From an uncultured Pelagibacteraceae bacterium (GTDB lineage: Bacteria > Pseudomonadota > Alphaproteobacteria > Pelagibacterales > Pelagibacteraceae), in NCBI GenBank assembly GCA_902592545.1, contig CACJFA010000008.1:1-39330 (forward strand): a DNA stretch of 39,330 nt, given 5' to 3'. Positions within the stretch are counted from its first letter, which is position 1. Every line of letters starts with the position of its first letter. The position numbers and the translations under genes were made by a program. The notes under the pieces are model-generated. The model saw only the letters and a list, made by a program, of their open reading frames with translations, was not told where the DNA came from and ran no database searches. Shown here in pieces: positions 8,763 through 17,862 of this stretch.

Positions 8763-9550
8763 TAATTTGTATCCTTTAATTTTGATCCTCTTCCAAGATA
8801 GCTTTCGATAACTTTCTCATCTTTTTTTGCTTCTTCAACACTTCCTTCAAATAATACTGACCCCTCAGCCATTACAATCACTGGATCACACAATCTTCCA
8901 ATAAAATCCATATCATGTTCAATCATACAAAAAGTATAACCTTTTTCTTTGTTTAACTTTTCTATTGCAGTTCCAAGATCTTTTAACAAAGTTCTGTTAA
9001 CTCCAGCCCCTACTTCATCTAATAATACTAATTTTGCATCAACCATCATGGTTCTTCCAAGTTCTAATAATTTCTTTTGTCCACCTGAAAGATTTCCAGC
9101 AAGCTCATTTGATAAATGTCCTAAATTTAAAAATTCAACAACTTCTTTCGCTTTCTCTTTAACCACAGCCTCTTCTTGTGCAACTAAACCTGGTTTAAAT
9201 AATGCTGTCATTATTTTTTCTCCAGATTGATTTCCTGGAACCATCATTAAATTTTCTAAAACAGATAAATTTGAAAACTCATGTGCAATTTGAAATGTTC
9301 TTAACAACCCTTTAGAAAATAATTCATAAGATGGAACATCAGTAATATTTTCATCATCAAAAACGACATTACCACCAGAGGATTTTAAGTTTCCAGCAAT
9401 TAAATTAAATAAAGTTGTTTTACCAGATCCATTAGGCCCAATGATACCAGTGATAGTTCCTCTTTTAACTTTTATTGAACAATCTGAAACTGCAGCTAAT
9501 CCACCAAAATATTTACTTAAATTATTAATCTCTAAAATATTTTCAGACAT
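8762..9550 (-). CDS. LivG-like ABC transporter ATP-binding protein
   Basis: Walker A GPNGSGKTT, 'LSGGQKKLLELGR', 'VLLDEVGAGVNRTL', 'MIEHDMDFI'. Confidence 0.92.
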   Translation of the reverse strand: MSENILEINNLSKYFGGLAAVSDCSIKVKRGTITGIIGPNGSGKTTLFNLIAGNLKSSGGNVVFDDENITDVPSYELFSKGLLRTFQIAHEFSNLSVLENLMMVPGNQSGEKIMTALFKPGLVAQEEAVVKEKAKEVVEFLNLGHLSNELAGNLSGGQKKLLELGRTMMVDAKLVLLDEVGAGVNRTLLKDLGTAIEKLNKEKGYTFCMIEHDMDFIGRLCDPVIVMAEGSVLFEGSVEEAKKDEKVIESYLGRGSKLKDTN

Positions 9551-9555
9551 TTGAT

Positions 9556-10323
9556 TTATTTGTTAAGTCTTCTGTGAATACTATTTAATGTTTTTTCTAG
9601 AGATCTATAAAATCCAGCTTTAGTTAATTCTTTCACACCTTGTTCATTTAAACCTTGTGGCGTTTGAGACTCTTTTACTAAATTCTTTAAATTTTCTTTT
9701 GAATTTACTACAGCATCTTCAGATAAAGCTAAAAATAAAGAAGTAATATATTTTTGAGCATTATTTCTTTTTACCCCTCTTTTTACCAACCAATCAGTCA
9801 TTACTCTCAACATTTCATAAAAAGGCGCCATCATACCAGAGGTTGACCAAAAATTTATAGACGATTTTTCATTCTTAATTTCTACAGTTGTGCCCAAGTT
9901 ATTGAAAAACGCTTTAACTTTTGAATTAGGGGGACAAATAGGTACAGGACCTTTCTTTAATGAAATTGGGGGTAGAGGTATTGCTCTTACAATTTTTGCT
10001 TTTACTTTAATTGCTTTCTTTAATTGAGATAAAGTAATTGTTGAAATAAAACTAACAACTGTTTGGGTCGACTTAAATTTTAAATCTTTAATAATTTTTT
10101 CACCAACAGTAGGTGTAACAGATAAAAATACCCAATTAGATTGATCTACAATTTGTTGATTATCTTTGGCAATAACTATTTTTTTAAACTTTCTTTTTAA
10201 ACCAAGAGCTATTTTTTTATTTCTTGGAGAAATAATAATTTTCTTATAGGGAATTTTTGATTTACATATTCCAGTAATCACTGAAGCTGCAATTTTTCCA
10301 GTACCAATAAAACCTAAATTCAT
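9556..10323 (-). CDS. NAD(P)-binding protein, pyrroline-5-carboxylate reductase (ProC)-like
   Basis: 'MNLGFIGTGKIAASVITGI' Rossmann motif; 'VRAIPLPPI' parallels ProC 'VRxMPNTP'; 'TPQGLNEQGVKEL' in the C-terminal region. Confidence 0.7.
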   Translation of the reverse strand: MNLGFIGTGKIAASVITGICKSKIPYKKIIISPRNKKIALGLKRKFKKIVIAKDNQQIVDQSNWVFLSVTPTVGEKIIKDLKFKSTQTVVSFISTITLSQLKKAIKVKAKIVRAIPLPPISLKKGPVPICPPNSKVKAFFNNLGTTVEIKNEKSSINFWSTSGMMAPFYEMLRVMTDWLVKRGVKRNNAQKYITSLFLALSEDAVVNSKENLKNLVKESQTPQGLNEQGVKELTKAGFYRSLEKTLNSIHRRLNK

Positions 10324-10355
10324 AATTTTGGATACTTTATATTGATTATATTGAA

Positions 10356-11267
10356 TTAATTAACAAAAAAAGAACCTCTAATTCTTAGTAATTCTCTGCT
10401 TAATTCCTTGTTTTCTTTGAAGGGTTTTCTTCCATGAAGCCAGAAATAATTATTTGCAATAACAGAGAATCCAACAGGTAATTTTGTAATTATTTTATTT
10501 TTACTTTCCTCTAATCCATCAGATAATCTTTGTAAAAAATTTCCTTGATCCATATTTTGAGGCTCTGGAAATTGATCTATATAAGATATCGTTGGTCTTC
10601 CCTCTTTATCAGTTGAAAAAACTGGGTGCTCTACTTTGTAATCAATATTTTTACTTTTTGGTGACCCCCAAACAAAATTTTGTCTCCCAACTGGATCATT
10701 GTATAAATCATCACAATGCTCCCAATCATCAAGGTGCAACATAGCTGTTTCACCACCTTCAACATTTTGCTCATCAATTTTTGTCATAATTAACCAATCA
10801 GTTACATCTTTCACATATGTACCATCTGTATGAAGATCCATATTTCTATATGCCTTTCTTAAATAAGAGTCGCTACTATCTTCATGTTTTACATGAAAAC
10901 GAGCATAATATTTTCCTGCCATGGCATCATGATTAGGTACACCAATTAAATGAGCTATTGCAGTTGATAACTTAACTAAAAATGTATCATTAATTTTTGC
11001 AGTTATATTTTTTGGTCCAATAATAAAGCAACCTGTAGATCTATCTCTAATAATTGAGTTCATTAATTCGCTTAATTTATTATTTGTTAAATCATCTAAA
11101 CTTTTAGCTAAAGTAAATCTTGTAAATGGTTTTAACTCTAATGCTGTTAAATCAAATTTATTAAACGGGAAAATTAATTTATCTATTATGTCATTTTCTA
11201 TACTAATTTTTATAATCCTATTTGATTTATCGTGTTTTTTAATGTCTATGCCTGTAATTTTTTGCAT
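10356..11267 (-). CDS. glaH: Glutarate 2-hydroxylase GlaH (CsiD family), Fe(II)/2-oxoglutarate dioxygenase
   Basis: 303 aa; 'HLIGVPNHDAMAGKYYARFHVKHEDSSDSYLRKAYRNMDLHTDGTYVKDVTDWLIMTKIDEQNVEGGE', 'LHLDDWEH', 'FWLHGRKPF' closely resemble E. coli CsiD as I remember it (HxD...H iron ligands present). Confidence 0.87.
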   Translation of the reverse strand: MQKITGIDIKKHDKSNRIIKISIENDIIDKLIFPFNKFDLTALELKPFTRFTLAKSLDDLTNNKLSELMNSIIRDRSTGCFIIGPKNITAKINDTFLVKLSTAIAHLIGVPNHDAMAGKYYARFHVKHEDSSDSYLRKAYRNMDLHTDGTYVKDVTDWLIMTKIDEQNVEGGETAMLHLDDWEHCDDLYNDPVGRQNFVWGSPKSKNIDYKVEHPVFSTDKEGRPTISYIDQFPEPQNMDQGNFLQRLSDGLEESKNKIITKLPVGFSVIANNYFWLHGRKPFKENKELSRELLRIRGSFFVN

Positions 11268-11306
11268 TCTAAATTTTATTTTACCTTATTTTATAAATCA
11301 ATTTAA

Positions 11307-11630
11307 TCAGATATAATTGTTAATTATTGCCATACAAATAGCGGAGAAAATTGTAGGATAAACAAAGTTTTTCTTAGAAATAAAAAAAACAAACAAGGAT
11401 AAAAATACAACAATTGATCTACTGTAATAACTAGATTCTATTAACACGCCAGCAGGAAAAATTATAGTTCTTGCTATTAATGCTGCTAAAGTTGCATAGG
11501 CTAAACAATTAAACCACTTAAAAAGTTTTGATGTTTCCTTAATACCTTGAGAGGTAAGAGCACCTAAAAATCTAGATAAAAATGTAGCAAGAGATGTAAC
11601 TAAAATTGCATAAACGATATTAGCTGACAT
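11307..11630 (-). CDS. azlD: AzlD-family branched-chain amino acid transport protein
   Basis: About 107 aa membrane protein immediately downstream of azlC-like gene; 'SLATFLSRFLGALT' and 'AYATLAALIARTIIFP'. ATG at 11630 preferred to TTG at 11642. Confidence 0.75.
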   Translation of the reverse strand: MSANIVYAILVTSLATFLSRFLGALTSQGIKETSKLFKWFNCLAYATLAALIARTIIFPAGVLIESSYYSRSIVVFLSLFVFFISKKNFVYPTIFSAICMAIINNYI

Positions 11631-12324
11631 TATACTCTCCAACTAAAAAGGCTATAGTTCCACCGATTACACCTGCTAACAGAATTGACCACTCAGGTGA
11701 AAATAAATAAATAATTGGTCCTAAAATTATTCCAAGTAAGACAGATAATGTAACTTGTATAGTTTTTGATGCTCCGACCATCATGCATAAAAAATATACA
11801 GGATTAAGAATTGCCAATCCAATCATCATATCTTTATTCATGTACTCTGAAAAATAAAAACCTATAAATGTTCCAATAACAGATACACTTACTGTTGCAC
11901 TTCCAATTCCAATCCAATAATCAATCCTATATTCTTTTGGAATTTTCTTATAATTGCTTTTCATAATTAACCAAGCTGAAACAGCAATAAAATGACAAGA
12001 AAAGTAATACTTCCACTTAGGTTGAGATTTGTGCATCATTAATGGAAATAAAGATACAGCCATAGGATAAAGTCGAGCATTTACAAACCAAACTGCTAGA
12101 AAAATATTTAATAAAGATGCTCCAATCAACATTGACTCTGCCATTACCAATGAACCCGGTAAAGCATAAGTTAAAACAGTTGAAAAAATACTTTCCTGAA
12201 TATTAAAACCTAAATTTTTAAAGAGAGCACCAATTGCTATAAAGCAACAAGTAAGAGCTATAGCTGGACTATCATGAGTAAATATAGATCTATATCCTTT
12301 AAAGAAAAAATTTTTATTAATCAT
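11620..12324 (-). CDS. azlC: AzlC-family branched-chain amino acid exporter subunit
   Basis: 234 aa; 'YALPGSLVMAESMLIGASLLNIFLAVWFVNARLYPMAVSLFP' is AzlC-like; overlaps azlD. Confidence 0.82.
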   Translation of the reverse strand: MINKNFFFKGYRSIFTHDSPAIALTCCFIAIGALFKNLGFNIQESIFSTVLTYALPGSLVMAESMLIGASLLNIFLAVWFVNARLYPMAVSLFPLMMHKSQPKWKYYFSCHFIAVSAWLIMKSNYKKIPKEYRIDYWIGIGSATVSVSVIGTFIGFYFSEYMNKDMMIGLAILNPVYFLCMMVGASKTIQVTLSVLLGIILGPIIYLFSPEWSILLAGVIGGTIAFLVGEYNVS

Positions 12325-13109
12325 TATCCACCTAGGAACAGTCTACCAACATCAGGATTTTGGAGTAAATCGTCTCCTTTACCTGCAATTGCAGTTTGCC
12401 CTGATACTAAAACGTATCCTATATCCGCAAACTCCAATCCTTTTTTGGCATTTTGTTCTACTAGAATGATTGTTTTTTTTTCATTTTGCTGAAGATCTCT
12501 TAATATTTCAAAAACCATCTCAATATATCTAGGTTCAAGTCCAATTGACGGTTCGTCTACTAAAAGCACTGAAGGTTTCATTACTAATGCTCTAGATATT
12601 TCTAGCAATCTTCTCTCCCCACCAGATAAAACTTTTGCTGGTTGGTTTCTTCTATTTCTTAACCTTTCATACTTTTCAAAAATTCTTTCAGCCTCTTCAT
12701 ATGACTCATCTGTTTTTTCTTTTATGTATCCTCCCATTAATAGGTTTTCTTCTACTGTCATATCTGGAAATACAGAGTTATCTTGCAATATATAAGCTAT
12801 ACCAACTGACTTTAACTTTTCTGCTGGGGTAAGATTTGTAATTTCTTTTCCTTCAAGTTCAATTTGACCAGAAAAAATATTTGTAAAACCATATATTGAG
12901 TGAAGAATTGTAGATTTACCTGCACCATTAGGTCCAATTAAACATAAAGACTGAGCTTTATTTACGAATAAATCAAAGTTATGTAAAATTTCCATTTTTC
13001 CATAACCTGCGTTTAAATTTTTAATAGTTAAATGAACTTCGTTTGGAGATAATTTTTTTAAATCATCTGGTGTCGGAGCTTTTCCTAATACTTCATATTG
13101 GTTAGACAT
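12324..13109 (-). CDS. LivF-like ABC transporter ATP-binding protein
   Basis: Walker A GPNGAGKST, 'LSGGERRLLEISRALVMKPSVLLVDEPSIGLEP', 'VEQNAKKGLEFAD'. Confidence 0.92.
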   Translation of the reverse strand: MSNQYEVLGKAPTPDDLKKLSPNEVHLTIKNLNAGYGKMEILHNFDLFVNKAQSLCLIGPNGAGKSTILHSIYGFTNIFSGQIELEGKEITNLTPAEKLKSVGIAYILQDNSVFPDMTVEENLLMGGYIKEKTDESYEEAERIFEKYERLRNRRNQPAKVLSGGERRLLEISRALVMKPSVLLVDEPSIGLEPRYIEMVFEILRDLQQNEKKTIILVEQNAKKGLEFADIGYVLVSGQTAIAGKGDDLLQNPDVGRLFLGG

Positions 13110-13849
13110 TATTGAGCTCCTAAATACGCGTCAATGACACGTTTATCATTTTTAATTTCATCTGGCGATCCATTGGCTAACATTTTACCATGAGCTAAAC
13201 AAAAAATATTCTCAGCTAATTGCATAATAACTCTCATGTTGTGCTCAATAACTAAAAGAGTTATTCCAAAATCTTGGTTAACTTTAATTAGTCTATCAAT
13301 AATACCATTTATTAGTGTTGGATTAATCCCAGCTGTAGGCTCGTCTAGTAATAGCATCTCTGGTTCATTCATTAATGCCATAGCAAGCTCCAGTAATTTT
13401 TGTTGACCAAAAGATAAATCTCCAGCTCTTAGCTTTCTTTTTTGATATAATCCCACAAAATTTAATAAATTCTCAGCTTTATCTGTTAATTCTTTTGGAA
13501 TCTTTGAAAATATTTTCATTAAATCTGCGTCACTACCTTTATGACTAATAAGCATATTTTCTATACAATTAAGCTTTCCATAAATTCTTGTTTGCTGAAA
13601 AGTTCTCAATAATCCTAACTTAGCAATTACAGGGACTGGTAACTCAGAAACTTCTTTTCCATTAAATTTAATAGATCCGTTATCGATTGGGTAAGTTCCT
13701 ACAATCGAATTAAATAATGTAGTTTTTCCTGAACCATTTGGTCCAATCAATCCAACTATCTTCCCTTTTTCAACATTCATTGAAATGTCAACGTTAGCTT
13801 TAACACCACCAAAAGATTTACTTACTTTGCTAACTTCTAAAATACTCAT
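13109..13849 (-). CDS. LivG-like ABC transporter ATP-binding protein
   Basis: Walker A GPNGSGKTT, 'LSFGQQKLLELAMALM', 'LLLDEPTAGINPTL', 'VIEHNMRVIM'. Confidence 0.93.
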   Translation of the reverse strand: MSILEVSKVSKSFGGVKANVDISMNVEKGKIVGLIGPNGSGKTTLFNSIVGTYPIDNGSIKFNGKEVSELPVPVIAKLGLLRTFQQTRIYGKLNCIENMLISHKGSDADLMKIFSKIPKELTDKAENLLNFVGLYQKRKLRAGDLSFGQQKLLELAMALMNEPEMLLLDEPTAGINPTLINGIIDRLIKVNQDFGITLLVIEHNMRVIMQLAENIFCLAHGKMLANGSPDEIKNDKRVIDAYLGAQ

Positions 13850-14895
13850 TTAAGTTCTACCTGTGCTTTACGATCTTTTTCATCAACCACTTCACCAAAT
13901 CGCTCTGGATATTTTTCCCTAAGCCATCCCATAATTCCTTCTGGAAAATAAATCACAATCACAACAATCAAAACTCCTAGAGCAACATACTGCCAACCCA
14001 AAAAGAATGTCCAAAAACCTTCTTTAAAAATATGAAATATAGTTGCACCAATAATTGGGCCCCAAAGAGTTCCTTTACCACCAAGTATTGCCATCAGTAC
14101 CATGAATACTCCCATTTCTCTTCCGTCAAATGCAACATCTGTTGAATCGATGTATCCAACCAAGCCGCCCATTATTCCTCCTGCCAATCCACAAAAGAAA
14201 GCTGAGATCATCCAACCAATAATTTTATACTTCATTGTTTCAATACCCATTGCTTCAGCTTTATCCTCATTATCTCTAATAGCGTTAAGTATTAATTTAA
14301 ATCTTGTAGAATAGATTGAACGAACCGCAATGAATGTGAGCACTAATGTGAAGAAGCTTAAGAAATAGAAAAACTCCCCCCTTGCTTCTAAGCTACCAAC
14401 ATTTGGAAAAGGTGGTGTAGTAAAGCCTTGACCTGCTCCAATAATTTCTATTCCACCTGAAATCTCACCCGCAGCTACACCTAAACCCAATGTACAAATT
14501 GCAAAATAATGTCCTCTAAGTCCAAGAATAGAGTATCCTATCAAACCAGCTACAATAGTTGGAACTACAGCAGCTACGACTAGTCCAACTGCCATACCTT
14601 GAAAAAACTGTGTTGGAGTATGAACAAATGTTTTTTCCCCTCCACTCTCCGTCCACTCAGCTAATGGAAAAAACATTCCAACTTGAACAGAAGCGCATAG
14701 GTACATTCCTAATCCATAAAATAATATATTTCCAAATGAATTATAGCCCATCTCCCCACCTTGGATGTTCCAAGTAGTAGCAAGAACTATTAAAACACAA
14801 AGAATTGATAGCTGAACTTTAAAGGCTGGAAATAAAAAAGGGGCAGCTAATCCAAATATTAATATTGCTGCATATAAAATAAAATTCTTATTCAT
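13846..14895 (-). CDS. LivM-like ABC transporter permease
   Basis: 'GLRGHYFAICTLGLGVAAGEI', 'LNAIRDNEDKAEAMGIETMKYKI', 'GGKGTLWGPIIGA'. Confidence 0.92.
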   Translation of the reverse strand: MNKNFILYAAILIFGLAAPFLFPAFKVQLSILCVLIVLATTWNIQGGEMGYNSFGNILFYGLGMYLCASVQVGMFFPLAEWTESGGEKTFVHTPTQFFQGMAVGLVVAAVVPTIVAGLIGYSILGLRGHYFAICTLGLGVAAGEISGGIEIIGAGQGFTTPPFPNVGSLEARGEFFYFLSFFTLVLTFIAVRSIYSTRFKLILNAIRDNEDKAEAMGIETMKYKIIGWMISAFFCGLAGGIMGGLVGYIDSTDVAFDGREMGVFMVLMAILGGKGTLWGPIIGATIFHIFKEGFWTFFLGWQYVALGVLIVVIVIYFPEGIMGWLREKYPERFGEVVDEKDRKAQVELK

Positions 14896-14909
14896 TTTTC
14901 ATCTCAATC

Positions 14910-15803
14910 TTACTTTAAATATTCTCTTTTCCTTGAAAGTTTAAATCTTCTATAAACCAGGATTAATACTAATAATAAAAATACTGAACCAATTCTAAAT
15001 TCTGTACCCAGTATATAATCTGCAAATTCTTCAAATACTCCTAATCCCATTCCCGACATTGCTACACCAGGTAAGTTTCCTAATCCTGCAACAATTACGA
15101 TCATGAAAGATCTGATTGTGTAGGGTAATCCCATGTAAGGATGAATTGTGAAAGTTATAGATATCAAAGCACCAGCAACACCACAAAGAGCAGCATTTAT
15201 GCCAAATGTTGCGGCATAAACTTTTTCTGTATCGACACCTAAAATCTTTGCAGCTCTTGCATTTTGAGCTGTAGCTCTAATTGCACGTCCTAGCTTTGAT
15301 TTTTTCATATAAATTACCAAACAAACTGCAAATACAATGCTAATAAACGCTGAAAATATTTTTGAATTTGGTAACACAACATTGTTATCAAACAACATAG
15401 TTGTTCCATAACCAGAATTTGCAAGTACGACGTCTGCGCCAAATGCAAAATTCATTAATTGCATGAAAAGAATACTTATTCCAAAAGTAGCTAAAATAGA
15501 GATAAATAGATCTCTATCTACTACTTTATTAATTACGAGTTTGTAAATTGCTATACCAACAAAGTACATTATTATTGGCGCAACAATAACTCCCCATGCT
15601 GGATGAATACCATAGAGATACATAAAGTATGCAATGTATCCTCCTAAGATTACAAGATCTCCTTGAGCAATGTTAATTATATTCATCACACCCCATTGAA
15701 GTGCCATTCCATATGCAATCAATGCAAACAAAACTCCTAGCAAAATACCATCCAAGCAAGCTTGAAGAGTTATCATAGGATATTGAAATACAAGAAAATC
15801 CAT
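14910..15803 (-). CDS. LivH-like ABC transporter permease
   Basis: 'WGVMNIINIAQGDLVILGGYIAYF', 'RAIRATAQNARAAKILGVDTEKVYA', 'VIVAGLGNLPGVAMSGMGLG'. Confidence 0.93.
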   Translation of the reverse strand: MDFLVFQYPMITLQACLDGILLGVLFALIAYGMALQWGVMNIINIAQGDLVILGGYIAYFMYLYGIHPAWGVIVAPIIMYFVGIAIYKLVINKVVDRDLFISILATFGISILFMQLMNFAFGADVVLANSGYGTTMLFDNNVVLPNSKIFSAFISIVFAVCLVIYMKKSKLGRAIRATAQNARAAKILGVDTEKVYAATFGINAALCGVAGALISITFTIHPYMGLPYTIRSFMIVIVAGLGNLPGVAMSGMGLGVFEEFADYILGTEFRIGSVFLLLVLILVYRRFKLSRKREYLK

Positions 15804-15825
15804 AAAAAGTATTTTTGGGTTATAT

Positions 15826-15856
15826 AAAAAAAAGCCCCCTATGACTAGGGAGCTTT
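15826..15856 (-). terminator. Hairpin plus U-tract between SBP and livH-like gene (internal terminator/attenuator)
   Basis: Minus-strand AAAGCTCCCTA-GTCA-TAGGGGGCTTT followed by T-tract; 11-bp arms with one mismatch. Confidence 0.75.
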
Positions 15857-15867
15857 AGTATTTTATT

Positions 15868-17106
15868 TTATCTTTCTGACCACTTAGGAATTGGATGTAT
15901 CAACTTAGCTGATGCCCATTTTAATGGAGCAACAACTTTGTTTTCACAACTTCCTGAAGCATCACACATTACTTGGAAAAGTACCATTGGTTTGTCAACG
16001 TTCTGACCACCAGGTGCAAATTTAATATTTCCATAGAATGTTTGCATATTCGTAGCTGCAAGAGCATCTCTTACTTTCTTTTGATCGAAAGAATTTGCTC
16101 TTTCAAATGCATCTTTGAATACCAATAAAGCAGCTGAAGATTCAGCAGATTGGTAAGGTGGATCATATCCAAACTCTTTCTCAAAGTCTGCAGCATAAGT
16201 CATACCATCTTTAAAGAAATCATCTTTATAAGTTAGTGACTTGTGCCATTGAGAAGCACAAAGTGCATACTGTGAATTTTTACCATGCTGTTTAGATAGC
16301 TTAGCAGCATCACAGTGAGTCATAGCTAACATTGGAACATCAACTTTCATTTCAGCAATTTGTCTGATCGCAGTTAATGCACCTTTTGTGTGGCCTGATA
16401 CGACAAGTACATCTGGTTTCATCTGTTTTACTTTAACCAAAGTAGCAGCCATATCATTTAGCTCTTTAGGCAATTTATCGTCGATTATGATTTTAGAACC
16501 AGTTCTTTCTGCAGCATCTAAAATACCTAATCTAACGTCCTGTGAGAATGCATCTTGTTCAAACGCTTGTGCAATTCTTACTGGTTTTCCACCATTTAAC
16601 TCAACTGCTGTTTCGATAGCAACATCAAGATATAAGTTAGCTGGAGCTAATACAGCAAATAGATATTTGTAACCTTTAGTAAACAAAGATCTAGATGCAC
16701 CATTTGCTTCAACCATTGGAACACCATATTTTTCAGTCACTGGCGCAATAGCTTTAGTTAAACCAGAACTGTAAGGGCCAAGCATAAACTCAACACCATC
16801 TTGTGAAATTAATCTTTCTGCAAGCTGCGCAGCTCTCTTAGGGTTTGATTCATCATCGTAATAAATAATGTCAAACTTATAAGTCTTTCCACCAACTTTA
16901 ACACCACCCATGCTGTTAATTCTGTCAACGGCCATGTTATAACCATTTTGAGTATGAACACCATTTGATGAGTATTTACCAGTTAAGGAAATCGCAGCAC
17001 CTAAAATAATTTTGTCACCAACAACTTTTGCAAATGATGCAACTGAAGTTGAAAATAAAATTACTAATGCAGAAACAAAACTTAAAATTATTTTATTTAA
17101 TCTCAT
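15868..17106 (-). CDS. LIV/HAAT-type ABC transporter substrate-binding protein
   Basis: Signal peptide, 'IILGAAISLTGKYSSNGVHTQNGYNMAVDRINSMGGVKVGGKTYKFDIIYYDDESNPKRAAQLAERLI'; AGAGGAAA before ATG. Confidence 0.93.
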   Translation of the reverse strand: MRLNKIILSFVSALVILFSTSVASFAKVVGDKIILGAAISLTGKYSSNGVHTQNGYNMAVDRINSMGGVKVGGKTYKFDIIYYDDESNPKRAAQLAERLISQDGVEFMLGPYSSGLTKAIAPVTEKYGVPMVEANGASRSLFTKGYKYLFAVLAPANLYLDVAIETAVELNGGKPVRIAQAFEQDAFSQDVRLGILDAAERTGSKIIIDDKLPKELNDMAATLVKVKQMKPDVLVVSGHTKGALTAIRQIAEMKVDVPMLAMTHCDAAKLSKQHGKNSQYALCASQWHKSLTYKDDFFKDGMTYAADFEKEFGYDPPYQSAESSAALLVFKDAFERANSFDQKKVRDALAATNMQTFYGNIKFAPGGQNVDKPMVLFQVMCDASGSCENKVVAPLKWASAKLIHPIPKWSER

Positions 17107-17192
17107 TTTATTTCCTCTTTAATTAATTAATTATGTAGTGATTAAATAAAGAAATTTTATTTTATGCAAGTGGCAATAAAGGCCAAATCAAA

Positions 17193-17807
17193 TTAATATT
17201 GTTGAGTTACAACAATTATTGCGGCAATAATTACTAAAACACTCGCAGAAATTGTATTAATTGTTTTTGGATTAGCAGTTATCCACTTTATTAATTTTTG
17301 TGCGAGCATTGCGTAGCCAATTAAAGATAAAAAATCTAAAACGATGTAAGTTGTAATTAAAATTACAAATTGAACCAATAAATTAGAATTAAAGTCAATA
17401 AATTGAGGAAAAATAAAAGGAAAAAACATCCAAGCCTTAGGACTTGTGCCAGCAACTAAAAAACCATCTCTAAAAAAAGATAAGTTACTTTTTTCTATTT
17501 CTCCTTCGCTTGAAATACTTTTTGGTCTAGATTTATAAATATCGTAAGCTAAATATAATAAATAAATTATTCCGATCCATTTAAACGCGTTAAGTATCAT
17601 TGAGTTCTCTGAAAAAAAAGATCCAATGACAAAAATAACTAAAGTTGCCTGAATCAAATTTGCAGTTACATCACCTAATGCAGACCATATGCATTTTCCA
17701 ACTCCATAATTCATTGAATAAGAAATGATGACAATTCTAGGAGTTCCGGGTGTAATAAATAAAAAAATAATTATCTGTAAATAAAGTATAAAATCTAGGG
17801 GGAGCAT
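17193..17807 (-). CDS. LysE/RhtB-family amino acid exporter
   Basis: 204 aa, 'FLFITPGTPRIVIISYSMNYGVGKCIWSALGDVTANLIQ' and 'FRDGFLVAGTSPKAWMFFPFIFPQFID'. Confidence 0.87.
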   Translation of the reverse strand: MLPLDFILYLQIIIFLFITPGTPRIVIISYSMNYGVGKCIWSALGDVTANLIQATLVIFVIGSFFSENSMILNAFKWIGIIYLLYLAYDIYKSRPKSISSEGEIEKSNLSFFRDGFLVAGTSPKAWMFFPFIFPQFIDFNSNLLVQFVILITTYIVLDFLSLIGYAMLAQKLIKWITANPKTINTISASVLVIIAAIIVVTQQY

Positions 17808-17862
17808 AAAAAAAGATAGTCCTTAAAAACCGGGAGCTAAAGATGGCTAAGAAGGACTATCT
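17808..17862. promoter_or_regulatory. Structured hairpin in divergent lysE / TIGR03643 spacer (candidate leader attenuator or small RNA)
   Basis: Perfect 11-bp arms AGATAGTCCTT (17814-17824) / AAGGACTATCT (17852-17862), 27-nt loop; on the minus strand followed by a T7 run abutting the lysE ATG. Confidence 0.6.

Noticed and set aside
8949-9230. 93-aa plus-strand ORF opposite livG-like gene
   Set aside because: Antisense shadow of conserved ATPase coding sequence; no independent support.
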